Source: JBAYNS01 sp041678625 (GTDB lineage Bacteria; Patescibacteriota; Gracilibacteria; Peribacterales; Peribacteraceae). From it: 5,813 bases of DNA. A model generated the notes under the pieces. It saw nothing but the letters and a program-made list of their open reading frames with translations, had not been told where the DNA came from and searched no databases. The DNA lies in NCBI GenBank assembly GCA_041678625.1, contig JBAYNS010000079.1, positions 1-5,813 on the forward strand. The letters are read 5' to 3'. Positions 1 through 5,813 of the stretch are shown piece by piece. How positions within the stretch are numbered: position 1 is the stretch's first letter; each line of letters opens with the position of its first letter. The position numbers and the translations under genes are program-made.

Positions 1-1039
1 AGAAGAGGAAGAGGAAGAAGAGGAAGAGGAAGAAGAAGAAGAGGAAGATTGTATTGCAATCGATATCACCGATGAGCCTGATCCCGTGCGTCCGGGTTCG
101 CCGCTTGTGTACACCATTCATATCACCAGTACGTGCCCGGGAGATGACATTGTTACGGTGCGTGCAGACACCGATCCTCGTACAATGCCGCTTCAGACCG
201 GAGGAAACGGGCGTATTTCGCCCACCGGTGCCCAATGGTCCAATGTGCTTGTGCCCAGCGCGCTCAAGCTGCGCACACGCGTGCAGGAGAACATTGAAAC
301 AACGGAACCATTACGTCTTACAGCGACGGCAAAGAGTTCCGAAGATCAGGAGGATACGGATTTGATTGAAAGTGAGAACTGCGGAGACGGTCTGATGAAT
401 CCGGGTGAAGAGTGCGATGATGCTAATAATCGGGACTTTGATGGTTGTTCCAGCAATTGTTATCTGGAGCGCGGATACTGCGGGGACGGCATTTTGCAAC
501 GTGCACTTGGTGAACAGTGCGAACCTGCATTGCACGATCCTTCATTGGCATACGGATGCAGCAGCGATTGCCGCTTTGCCTCGGAATTCTGCTATAACGG
601 AAAGATCGAACTCGGAGAGCAGTGCGATGAAGGACCGCGGAATATGGATCTGCCCGGCGCACAGTGCCGCACGAATTGTTCATGGGCACGGTGTGGCGAT
701 GGCATCCTGGATCCGGGGGAACGGTGTGATGATGCCAATCTCCTTACAGGAGATGGCTGTGATAACGCATGCCGCAGAGAAGTCAGCGCATTCCCCGGTC
801 TCACTATCGAATTCCCGTCACTTGGTCTTGGTGAAGTACTCTCCGGCGAATCAGGTTTCCCGTCGCTTCCGCAAAATCTGCCTCTGGGATCACTCTCTGC
901 GCTCTCCGAACTTTCCACCAGCCATCCTCCCTCCGGAGACACCGGTCCCGCTGCCGTTGCAGTTCTCGCAGGTGGCGCTGCAGCCGGATTCGGATGGATG
1001 CGACGCAAGCAGCGCATGTTCAAAAAGAATCGTAAATAG
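1..1039 (+). CDS. Secreted Cys-rich surface protein, DUF11-like plus four DUF4215-type modules (5' end missing)
   Basis: The reading frame is open from the window edge (first full codon at position 2) to TAG at 1037, with an in-frame TGA directly after it; 345 residues are visible. Domains in order, numbered from the first full codon: 15 consecutive Glu (1-15); a DUF11-like beta domain (about 19-112) opening with DPVRPGSPLVYTI, close to that family's PDPVxPGxxLxYTI signature; four Cys modules (127-257), each starting CGDG or CYNG and following C-x10-12-C-x10-13-C-x3-C, as in DUF4215/Myxococcus Cys-rich repeats; a Ser/Pro/Leu-rich linker; and a C-terminus with DTGP (313-316), a short Ala/Gly/Val hydrophobic stretch, and a basic tail. 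Sixteen module cysteines suggest disulfides, so an extracytoplasmic location is inferred. The tail resembles a sorting or membrane-anchor signal, but the class is uncertain. The signal peptide would lie upstream of the window. No catalytic motif is visible; an adhesive or structural surface role is a guess. A GTG at 86 is not a credible start because it cuts the DUF11 motif. Confidence 0.85.
   Translation, partial: EEEEEEEEEEEEEEEDCIAIDITDEPDPVRPGSPLVYTIHITSTCPGDDIVTVRADTDPRTMPLQTGGNGRISPTGAQWSNVLVPSALKLRTRVQENIETTEPLRLTATAKSSEDQEDTDLIESENCGDGLMNPGEECDDANNRDFDGCSSNCYLERGYCGDGILQRALGEQCEPALHDPSLAYGCSSDCRFASEFCYNGKIELGEQCDEGPRNMDLPGAQCRTNCSWARCGDGILDPGERCDDANLLTGDGCDNACRREVSAFPGLTIEFPSLGLGEVLSGESGFPSLPQNLPLGSLSALSELSTSHPPSGDTGPAAVAVLAGGAAAGFGWMRRKQRMFKKNRK
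2..46 (+). repeat. 15-bp tandem repeat, three copies, coding poly-Glu
   Basis: Three head-to-tail copies of a 15-base unit (GAA GAG GAA GAG GAA) lie at 2-16, 17-31 and 32-46. The first two are identical and the third differs at one base. Each copy encodes five Glu, so gain or loss of a unit keeps the reading frame. The tract is part of an unbroken 48-base purine run (1-48) that touches the window edge, so more copies may lie upstream. In the protein it forms a flexible acidic spacer before the DUF11-like domain. Confidence 0.9.
380..772 (+). repeat. Four protein-level Cys modules (DUF4215/Myxococcus-type)
   Basis: Four diverged modules of four cysteines begin at 380, 479, 590 and 692. Cys spacings are 10-10-3, 12-12-3, 10-13-3 and 10-10-3. 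Modules 1 and 4 are nearly canonical (CGDG, PGE-x-CDDAN, DGC-x3-C). Modules 2 and 3 vary: the CDDAN block is CEPAL in module 2 and CDEGP in module 3, and module 3 starts CYNG. The repeats are similar in protein but not in DNA, so they are old duplications and not recent tandem copies. Confidence 0.85.
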
Positions 1040-1042
1040 TGA

Positions 1043-1071
1043 ATGACGGGTGCGGAAACGCGCGCTACACT
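1043..1071 (+). promoter_or_regulatory. Predicted leaderless promoter of ftsH
   Basis: A -35-like ATGACG (1043-1048, TGAC core) and a -10-like TACACT (1066-1071) are separated by 17 bases, the optimal sigma70 spacing. Counting from the -10 box, the first transcribed base would be 1078, which is the A of the ftsH ATG. No ribosome binding sequence precedes that ATG. The transcript would therefore have essentially no 5' leader. The boxes are visible; their activity is inferred. Confidence 0.5.
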
Positions 1072-1077
1072 ACGGTC

Positions 1078-2988
1078 ATGTCAGCTATCCGCAAGCGTCC
1101 ACCAAATCGCCAGCAGTGGCTCTTTTCATTCTTCCTTTTTGCCCTTCTCATTTTCCTTTCGTTCTACTCTCTCTCCAATCCTCTGCGGGAGAAGGAACGT
1201 GTTTTTGATGATGCACAGGAGGTGCCGCTCAGCCGCATTACGCAAGGGTATGCATTGCAGGAATTCGAGAGCATTCTAATGCGGGATAACAAAGTATTTG
1301 CAACCACAAAGGACGGTACGATCTATCAGTCGTACAAAGATGCACGCGATAGTGTAAGCACTCTCGGGTGGAATGATTCAGAGAATCCTACGACTGTAGA
1401 AGTGGAAAATCGTGAGGCTACCAATTTGTTCTATGCCGTGCTTCCCGATCTTCTCTTCTTTCTCCTGATTATCTCAGGAGTGGTCTGGCTTTTCCGCGGC
1501 ATTGCGCGCAGCCAGAGCACAGCGCTCTCCTTTGGCAAATCCCGCGCCCGCGTAGCGGATGCCAAACAAGTGCGTACTCGCTTCAAAGATGTTGCGGGAT
1601 GCGAAGAGGCAAAAGAAGATCTGGTAGAGGTTGTTGATTTCCTTAAGAATCCTAAAAAGTACATCGGTCTGGGGGCCAAAATTCCCCGAGGTGTGCTTCT
1701 GGTCGGTGCGCCGGGAACCGGCAAAACCTTGCTCGCGCGTGCCGTTGCAGGCGAGGCAGGCGTGCCGTTCTTCTCCATTGCCGGTTCGGAGTTCGTGGAA
1801 ATGTTCGTCGGCGTCGGTGCCAGCCGCGTGCGCGATTTATTCCTCAAAGCCAAGCGCAATGCACCGTGCATCGTCTTCATTGATGAAATCGATGCCGTTG
1901 GGCGCCAACGCGGCGGCGCGGGGTTCGGCGGAGGGCATGATGAACGTGAACAGACCCTCAATCAGATTCTTACCGAGATGGACGGTTTTGAGCAGGGCAC
2001 CAATGTCATTGTCATGGCGGCAACCAACCGCCCCGATGTTCTGGATGTCGCACTCCTGCGTCCTGGTCGCTTTGATCGCCGCATTTTCATTGATAAGCCC
2101 GATCTGGACGCCAGAGAGAAAATTCTGGAACTCCATGCAAAGAATAAAAAGCTGGCCCAGAATCTGGAAATGCGTTCCATTGCAAAGCAGACCGTGGGGC
2201 TTACCGGTGCAGATCTGGAGAATATTGCTAACGAGGCGGCGATCTTTGCTGCTAAGAGAAGCCAAAAAACCGTACGCCAGCAGGATTTCATTGATGCGGT
2301 GGAAAAGGTTACGCTTGGTTCAGAAAAACGCTCACGCAAACTTACGGAGAAAGAGAAGAAGATTACGGCATACCATGAACTTGGGCATGCGATTGTGGGT
2401 CATCTGTGCCCCGAAACTGATCCGCTCCACAAGATTTCCATTGTCTCGCGCGGGGCGGCATTGGGTGTTACATGGTTCCTGCCACAGGAGGATCAGTACA
2501 CCACCAGCAGAACCAAGTTCCTGGATGAAATGTGCAGCCTGCTCGGCGGCCGTGCGGCGGAGCAGCTCATCTTCAATGAAATGACCACAGGGGCCAGTAA
2601 TGATATTGAACAGGCATCGCACATCGCCCGTAATATGGCCATGCGCTACGGCATGGGAGATGCCGATCTGGGACCGGTAACATACGGAGAGCGCGAGGGA
2701 ACAATGTTCCTGGGCGTTGATCCGAACTTCGTGCGCAATTACTCGGAACAGAAAGCTCAGGAGATCGATGACTTTGTTCGCAAAACAATTCAGAAGCAGT
2801 ATGAGCGGGCAGTGACGATGTTGCAGGAACACCGTTCCAAACTCGATGCACTCGCGGATATTCTCCTCAAGAAAGAGACGATGACACTGGAGGAATTCCT
2901 GGAGATTTTTGAAGGAAAAAAACCGCAGAAACATGCGCAACGTACTACGAAGAAGAGTGCAGATGTTTCTGACGAACAAACGAAATGA
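1078..2988 (+). CDS. ftsH: ATP-dependent zinc metalloprotease FtsH
   Basis: This is a membrane-anchored AAA+ protease that extracts and degrades misassembled membrane proteins and some cytosolic regulators, normally as a hexamer. Numbering from ATG 1078 (636 residues, normal family length): TM1 at about 14-33, an extracytoplasmic segment of about 84 residues, TM2 at about 118-141, Walker A GAPGTGKT at 210-217, pore motif MFVG at 242-245, Walker B CIVFIDEID at 264-272, second region of homology at 315-335 with both Arg fingers in LLRPGRFDRR, zinc motif HELGH at 433-437, and the third zinc ligand Asp about 509 in TTGASND. The motif is HELGH where most FtsH have HEAGH; ligands and catalytic Glu are intact. 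The tail is Lys-rich and low-complexity, as is common. A GTG at 1039 would add 13 residues but overlaps the previous stop and has no ribosome site; ATG 1078 fits the family N-terminus and the predicted promoter. TGA stop overlaps the next gene. Confidence 0.97.
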   Translation: MSAIRKRPPNRQQWLFSFFLFALLIFLSFYSLSNPLREKERVFDDAQEVPLSRITQGYALQEFESILMRDNKVFATTKDGTIYQSYKDARDSVSTLGWNDSENPTTVEVENREATNLFYAVLPDLLFFLLIISGVVWLFRGIARSQSTALSFGKSRARVADAKQVRTRFKDVAGCEEAKEDLVEVVDFLKNPKKYIGLGAKIPRGVLLVGAPGTGKTLLARAVAGEAGVPFFSIAGSEFVEMFVGVGASRVRDLFLKAKRNAPCIVFIDEIDAVGRQRGGAGFGGGHDEREQTLNQILTEMDGFEQGTNVIVMAATNRPDVLDVALLRPGRFDRRIFIDKPDLDAREKILELHAKNKKLAQNLEMRSIAKQTVGLTGADLENIANEAAIFAAKRSQKTVRQQDFIDAVEKVTLGSEKRSRKLTEKEKKITAYHELGHAIVGHLCPETDPLHKISIVSRGAALGVTWFLPQEDQYTTSRTKFLDEMCSLLGGRAAEQLIFNEMTTGASNDIEQASHIARNMAMRYGMGDADLGPVTYGEREGTMFLGVDPNFVRNYSEQKAQEIDDFVRKTIQKQYERAVTMLQEHRSKLDALADILLKKETMTLEEFLEIFEGKKPQKHAQRTTKKSADVSDEQTK

Positions 2989-2990
2989 TG
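2985..2990 (+). other. ATGATG stop/start overlap coupling ftsH to the next gene
   Basis: The ftsH stop TGA (2986-2988) is embedded between two in-frame ATG codons of the following gene (2985 and 2988). There is no Shine-Dalgarno sequence in the preceding 20 bases. An overlap of this kind usually means re-initiation by the terminating ribosome, so the downstream protein is likely made in proportion to FtsH. Which of the two ATGs is used cannot be told from sequence. Confidence 0.75.
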
Positions 2991-4229
2991 TCTTTCATGC
3001 AGCGCCACACACGGCTCTGGGGTTCGGGAATCATCGTGCTCTGCCTTGTTGCCATTGTTGTAGTAGTGGTGACTGACGGGATGCGGAGCGTTACCGGTAA
3101 CGTGCAGAAAGATGAAGCAATGGAGACATTTGTTCGGCAGGGAACGCAGTATTTGCTTGGTATGATTGATGAGGAGTACAACGGCGTCCATAAATACTAT
3201 TATCCGGAGGAAGACAGGCTCGAGCCGACATTGCATACGATTTACACGGCATCAACGGCTTTCACGCTCATGCAGGCGGCACAGTGTTTGAATGATGAGA
3301 CGCTGATGGATCAGGCGCTTGCTTCCGCCGAATTCCTGTTGTCCATGCAGGATATGACGGAAAACAGAAAGAAAATCTCTGGAGCGTTCAACTATTCGTT
3401 TTCGCTGGAAACACAGAATTCCGATCAGAATTTTGCTGTGGGTACGGCATCAAAAACCATCTTTACGCTGCTGGAACTTGGCCGAGAAACAGAAGATCCG
3501 CAGTACCTTGCGGCGGCGCAGCAGGCAGGGGATTGGCTCCTGACTATGCAGAAAGACGATGGCGATATGAAGCCATATATTCGGGAAGATGAGAACGGGA
3601 AATTGTTGAGTGGGAAGCGCGTGTCTCTGCTCTACAATGGCCAAGTTCTCTCCGCACTTTCGCGCCTGTATACAGCTACGCAAAAAGCGATGTACCGTGA
3701 TGCGGCGCGCGGTATTGCACAGTTCCTCATGGCGAAAGTGGAAAAAGAAGGATGCTATGTCGGCGATGATTATCGCGACCCCAATCCCATATCGAGTTCC
3801 TGGGTCATTCAATCATTCCTCGATTATGCTTTGGCCTCTGGCAATGATTCTTACCAAAAAACCGCATATCGCTGTGCTGATGAACTTCTTACAAGGCAGA
3901 TAGAGAGCTCCAATGTGCTGCGCAATGGGCGTTGGGACGAAGCCTATTCCACCAGCGGCAACGGCTGGATTGCCGAGGTGATGGTGAATGTCGCGCGCAT
4001 CTGTCGCGCACAAGAGCGCAACGATTGTGATCAATACCAAGAGGCTGCACAGCGCGCCATGCACTGGGTGATGCAGTACGCCTATACGCCGGAAAAAGCG
4101 TCTGCCATGCCCAATCCGGATCGTACAGAAGGAGGTATTGCATGGAGTGGCAACCAGTCCTTTGTGCGCACCGATACGGTGTGCCACGGATTGAATGCTG
4201 CAATCGGACTCCTGTGTCCCAGCGAGTAG
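2985..4229 (+). CDS. Membrane-anchored (alpha/alpha)6-toroid protein, function unknown
   Basis: 414 residues. A short basic N-terminus (QRHTR) precedes one strongly hydrophobic segment at about 13-30 with no clear cleavage site, so a signal anchor with the rest outside the cytoplasm is inferred. The remainder shows six helix pairs at about 86-122, 153-189, 216-252, 271-305, 326-365 and 394-410. Several share a pattern: a small or aromatic start, a first helix with Leu and Ala, a short turn, then a second helix ending like LLSMQ or LLTMQ. This is the layout of six-hairpin glycosidases, N-acylglucosamine 2-epimerase-like proteins, glucuronyl C5-epimerase C-terminal domains and terpenoid-cyclase toroids. 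Conserved-looking acidic and aromatic spots include DDY (261-263), RWDEAY (316-321) and EGGIAW (382-387), but I cannot assign a catalytic pair. Seven Cys lie in the outer domain and could form disulfides. A carbohydrate or cell-wall glycan substrate is plausible, not shown. It overlaps ftsH by 4 bases and is probably co-transcribed with it. Confidence 0.85.
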   Translation: MMSFMQRHTRLWGSGIIVLCLVAIVVVVVTDGMRSVTGNVQKDEAMETFVRQGTQYLLGMIDEEYNGVHKYYYPEEDRLEPTLHTIYTASTAFTLMQAAQCLNDETLMDQALASAEFLLSMQDMTENRKKISGAFNYSFSLETQNSDQNFAVGTASKTIFTLLELGRETEDPQYLAAAQQAGDWLLTMQKDDGDMKPYIREDENGKLLSGKRVSLLYNGQVLSALSRLYTATQKAMYRDAARGIAQFLMAKVEKEGCYVGDDYRDPNPISSSWVIQSFLDYALASGNDSYQKTAYRCADELLTRQIESSNVLRNGRWDEAYSTSGNGWIAEVMVNVARICRAQERNDCDQYQEAAQRAMHWVMQYAYTPEKASAMPNPDRTEGGIAWSGNQSFVRTDTVCHGLNAAIGLLCPSE

Positions 4230-4261
4230 CCCATCTTTTCTCTGCTCTCAAAAGTAAATCA

Positions 4262-4270
4262 TGGTATCAT
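4262..4270 (+). promoter_or_regulatory. Predicted extended -10 promoter of purB
   Basis: TGG followed by TATCAT (hexamer at 4265-4270) forms a TG-n extended -10 box. No good -35 box lies 16-18 bases upstream, which extended -10 promoters can tolerate. Transcription would begin at about 4277, one base before the ATG at 4278, giving a nearly leaderless message. The box overlaps the upstream ATG at 4269, so if the promoter is real that codon would not be transcribed. Confidence 0.45.
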
Positions 4271-4277
4271 GAGCCCC

Positions 4278-5582
4278 ATGGATGACGCTCTCTGCCCCCT
4301 TGACGGACGTTACCAGAAACACACGGAAATTCTGCGCCCGTTCTTTAGCGAAGAAGCGCTCATGCGTGCGCGACTCCAGGTGGAAATAGAATGGTTTTTG
4401 GCGCTCGCCGCCCTACCAGAAATTCGCGAATTGCCCAGAGTAAAGCGTAAAGACGAGCAGAAGCTCCGTCAGGTTCTGGAGCGCTTTCGCAGTGCACAGG
4501 TGCAGGAGGTTAAGGTTCTTGAACGGCGCACCAATCATGATGTGAAAGCGGTGGAGTACTATCTGAAGCAAAAGATCGAACACATTGCGGGACTCAGAAA
4601 ACAGAAGGAATTCGTGCACTTTGCACTCACCAGCGAAGATGTGAACAACCTTGCATACGGCATTCTGGTCCATGAAGCACTGAAAACCGTGATCCGTCCG
4701 CAGTGCAAATCCGTTATTGCCGATGTCACAAGAATGGCTAAGCGATGGGCTAAAATCGAAATGCTCAGTCTCACGCACGGGCAACCGGCAACCCCCACAA
4801 CCGTCGGTAAAGAATTCATGGTGTTTGCGGATCGCCTGCAGCGTCAGTTCGATCAACTAAAAGTCTTCCGCATGCAGGGCAAGTTCGGCGGAGCAGTGGG
4901 GAACTACGCTGCACACAGAGCCGCGTACCCCGCAGTGCAGTGGGAGAAAGTCGGAAAGCAATTCATCCGGTCTTTGGGATTAACACCTCTCGCGCATACC
5001 ACGCAGATCAATCCTCATGATGATATCGCAGAATTAAGCCACCTTATGACGCGCGTGAATACGATTCTGATGGATCTCTCCCGCGATATGTGGATGTACA
5101 TTTCGCGCGGAGTCTTTACGCAGAAAATCGTCGCTGGGGAAGTCGGTTCCTCCACCATGCCGCACAAAGTGAACCCCATTGATTTTGAAAATGCTGAGGG
5201 GAATCTGGGTCTTTCCAGTGCTCTCTTCATGCACTTTGCAGAGAAGCTCCCGATCAGCCGTCTGCAGCGTGATCTCTCCGATTCCACAGTGCAGCGCAAT
5301 ATCGGTATAGCTTTTGGGTACCACACACTCGCGATTGCCTCCCTGAAGAAGGGAATGGGCAAAATCGCGCTCAACAGGGGACTCATTGCCAAAGAGCTTA
5401 TGGATCACCCAGAAGTGCGTGCAGAAGCCATTCAAATTGTTCTGCGCAAGCATGGTGTTGAGGGTGCTTACGAGAAACTGAAGAAGCTCACCAGAGGAGA
5501 AAAACTGACGCACGAGCAGATAAATGCATTCATTGAGACTCTGCCGATTCCCGAGAAGGAGAAGAAAGGGCTTAAAAACTAG
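4278..5582 (+). CDS. purB: Adenylosuccinate lyase
   Basis: This cytosolic tetramer of the fumarase/aspartase superfamily cleaves SAICAR to AICAR and adenylosuccinate to AMP, both with release of fumarate, in purine synthesis. Numbering from ATG 4278 (434 residues): CPLDGRY near the N-terminus (6-12), TSEDVNN (118-124), THGQPATPT with the catalytic His at 167, QINPHDDIAELSH at 244-256, superfamily signature GSSTMPHKVNP at 290-300 carrying the catalytic loop Ser, then RDLSDSTVQRN at 331-341. These features match the E. coli PurB type, which is about 456 residues. The protein ends at GLKN where E. coli PurB continues about 18 residues (ANYIGRA region), so the C-terminus is short; no continuation is found in any frame after the TAG. 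An in-frame ATG at 4269 would add three residues but sits inside the predicted -10 box and has no ribosome site. All active-site motifs are intact, so it should be functional. No other purine gene is in the window. Confidence 0.97.
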   Translation: MDDALCPLDGRYQKHTEILRPFFSEEALMRARLQVEIEWFLALAALPEIRELPRVKRKDEQKLRQVLERFRSAQVQEVKVLERRTNHDVKAVEYYLKQKIEHIAGLRKQKEFVHFALTSEDVNNLAYGILVHEALKTVIRPQCKSVIADVTRMAKRWAKIEMLSLTHGQPATPTTVGKEFMVFADRLQRQFDQLKVFRMQGKFGGAVGNYAAHRAAYPAVQWEKVGKQFIRSLGLTPLAHTTQINPHDDIAELSHLMTRVNTILMDLSRDMWMYISRGVFTQKIVAGEVGSSTMPHKVNPIDFENAEGNLGLSSALFMHFAEKLPISRLQRDLSDSTVQRNIGIAFGYHTLAIASLKKGMGKIALNRGLIAKELMDHPEVRAEAIQIVLRKHGVEGAYEKLKKLTRGEKLTHEQINAFIETLPIPEKEKKGLKN

Positions 5583-5676
5583 GCAGTATTCTGTTGTAGG
5601 AGTACTTCAAGAGCATAGACATTTTGGCTAACTGTAATCCTCAAGAGGAATTGAGTGCAGTTCTTCCGTCATATGA

Positions 5677-5704
5677 TTGACATAAAGTAAATTGTCCGTA
5701 CGAT
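5677..5704 (+). promoter_or_regulatory. Predicted sigma70-type promoter of the gene at 5733
   Basis: A perfect TTGACA (5677-5682) and TACGAT (5699-5704) are separated by 16 bases. Transcription would start near 5711, leaving a 22-base leader with no Shine-Dalgarno sequence before ATG 5733. This is the closest match to consensus in the window. Confidence 0.6.
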
Positions 5705-5720
5705 GTTAATATAACTTAAC
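5705..5720. promoter_or_regulatory. Inverted repeat at the predicted transcription start (possible operator)
   Basis: GTTAA (5705-5709) and TTAAC (5716-5720) are perfect inverted arms around six bases. The element begins right after the -10 box and spans the predicted start at 5711, a position where a repressor would block initiation. Short AT-rich palindromes occur by chance, so this is weak evidence. Confidence 0.25.
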
Positions 5721-5732
5721 CTATTCATTCCT

Positions 5733-5813
5733 ATGGAACAATTTTCTGTGCCTACTATTGAAGAAAAACCAGAGCCGCAAGATGAGGGGCTACTGCCGGA
5801 GCTGGTGCGAGCT
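5733..5813 (+). CDS. Unidentified protein, N-terminal fragment (3' end missing)
   Basis: The frame is open from ATG 5733 to the window edge, 27 codons. An in-frame TAA at 5712 and no other standard start in between make this ATG the only sensible choice. The visible N-terminus (MEQFSVPTIEEKPEPQDEGL and onward) is acidic and Pro-containing with no signal peptide or membrane segment, so a cytoplasmic protein with a disordered start is likely. Nothing here identifies a family. A consensus-like promoter upstream supports it being a real gene. Confidence 0.65.
   Translation, partial: MEQFSVPTIEEKPEPQDEGLLPELVRA

Larger units (their letters stand above)
5583..5732 (+). other. Intergenic region, AT-rich toward the 3' side
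   Basis: These 150 bases hold no credible coding sequence. A small inverted repeat (CTCAA at 5640-5644, TTGAG at 5651-5655, overlapped by an alternative TCCTC/GAGGA pairing) has no T run after it, so it is a poor terminator candidate. The 3' half holds the promoter of the next gene. Confidence 0.6.

Noticed and set aside
592..1023. Minus-strand open frame of 143 codons under the Cys-rich gene
   Set aside because: It is antisense to a gene with clear domain signatures, its Arg/Ser/Pro-rich translation matches no pattern I know, and it has no promoter or ribosome site.
1039..1077. GTG start for ftsH at 1039
   Set aside because: It reuses the last base of the previous stop codon, lacks a ribosome site, adds 13 residues not expected in FtsH, and would cover the predicted promoter.
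1631..2584. Plus-strand 317-codon frame overlapping ftsH in another frame
   Set aside because: It runs through the AAA+ and protease motifs out of frame; the Ser/Arg/Trp-rich composition is typical of a shifted frame.
2332..2979. Minus-strand open frame of 215 codons inside ftsH
   Set aside because: It is a shadow of the FtsH protease domain, whose motifs are intact on the plus strand; the translation shows no coherent domain.
2980..2995. TGA read as glycine, as in Gracilibacteria
   Set aside because: Read-through would erase the ATGA junction and run into an out-of-frame stretch of the next gene; no gene here contains an in-frame TGA.
4206..4240. GGAC/GTCC hairpin near the end of the toroid gene with a later T-rich stretch
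   Set aside because: The stem has four pairs and the T-rich part is about 15 bases away, so it does not fit a Rho-independent terminator.
5638..5655. Possible intrinsic terminator after purB
   Set aside because: The stem is only five base pairs and no T run follows.

Overview
The window looks like bacterial chromosome from a candidate-phyla (Patescibacteria/CPR) lineage, with Peregrinibacteria or Peribacteria as the best guess. This placement is an inference. The sequence shows tight packing on one strand, mid-range base composition, no Shine-Dalgarno sequence at any visible start, promoter -10 boxes almost touching start codons, and a large surface protein combining a Glu run, a DUF11-like domain and DUF4215-type Cys modules. 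TGA is a real stop here: it ends ftsH in an ATGA junction and no gene carries it internally. That argues against the Gly-TGA code of Gracilibacteria and Absconditabacteria.

Layout, all on the + strand. (1) Positions 1-1039 hold the 3' part of a secreted, Cys-rich surface protein: a poly-Glu linker encoded by a 15-bp tandem repeat, a DUF11-like beta domain, four 4-Cys modules, then a TGP motif, a weak membrane segment and a basic tail. (2) Positions 1078-2988 encode FtsH, the membrane AAA+ zinc protease, behind a promoter whose predicted first transcribed base is the A of the ATG. (3) Positions 2985-4229 overlap ftsH by 4 bases and encode a membrane-anchored protein with six recognisable helical hairpins, an (alpha/alpha)6 toroid of unknown substrate. 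(4) Positions 4278-5582 encode adenylosuccinate lyase (PurB) with its own extended -10 promoter. (5) A 150-bp AT-richer gap carries a TTGACA-type promoter and leads into the first 27 codons of an unidentified gene at 5733.

The first three genes concern the envelope: a surface protein, a membrane protease and an outward-facing toroid protein probably co-translated with the protease. PurB is purine metabolism and is probably transcribed separately. I saw no tRNA, rRNA, CRISPR array, insertion sequence or convincing intrinsic terminator. The least explained items are the toroid protein joined to ftsH and the apparent leaderless expression pattern.
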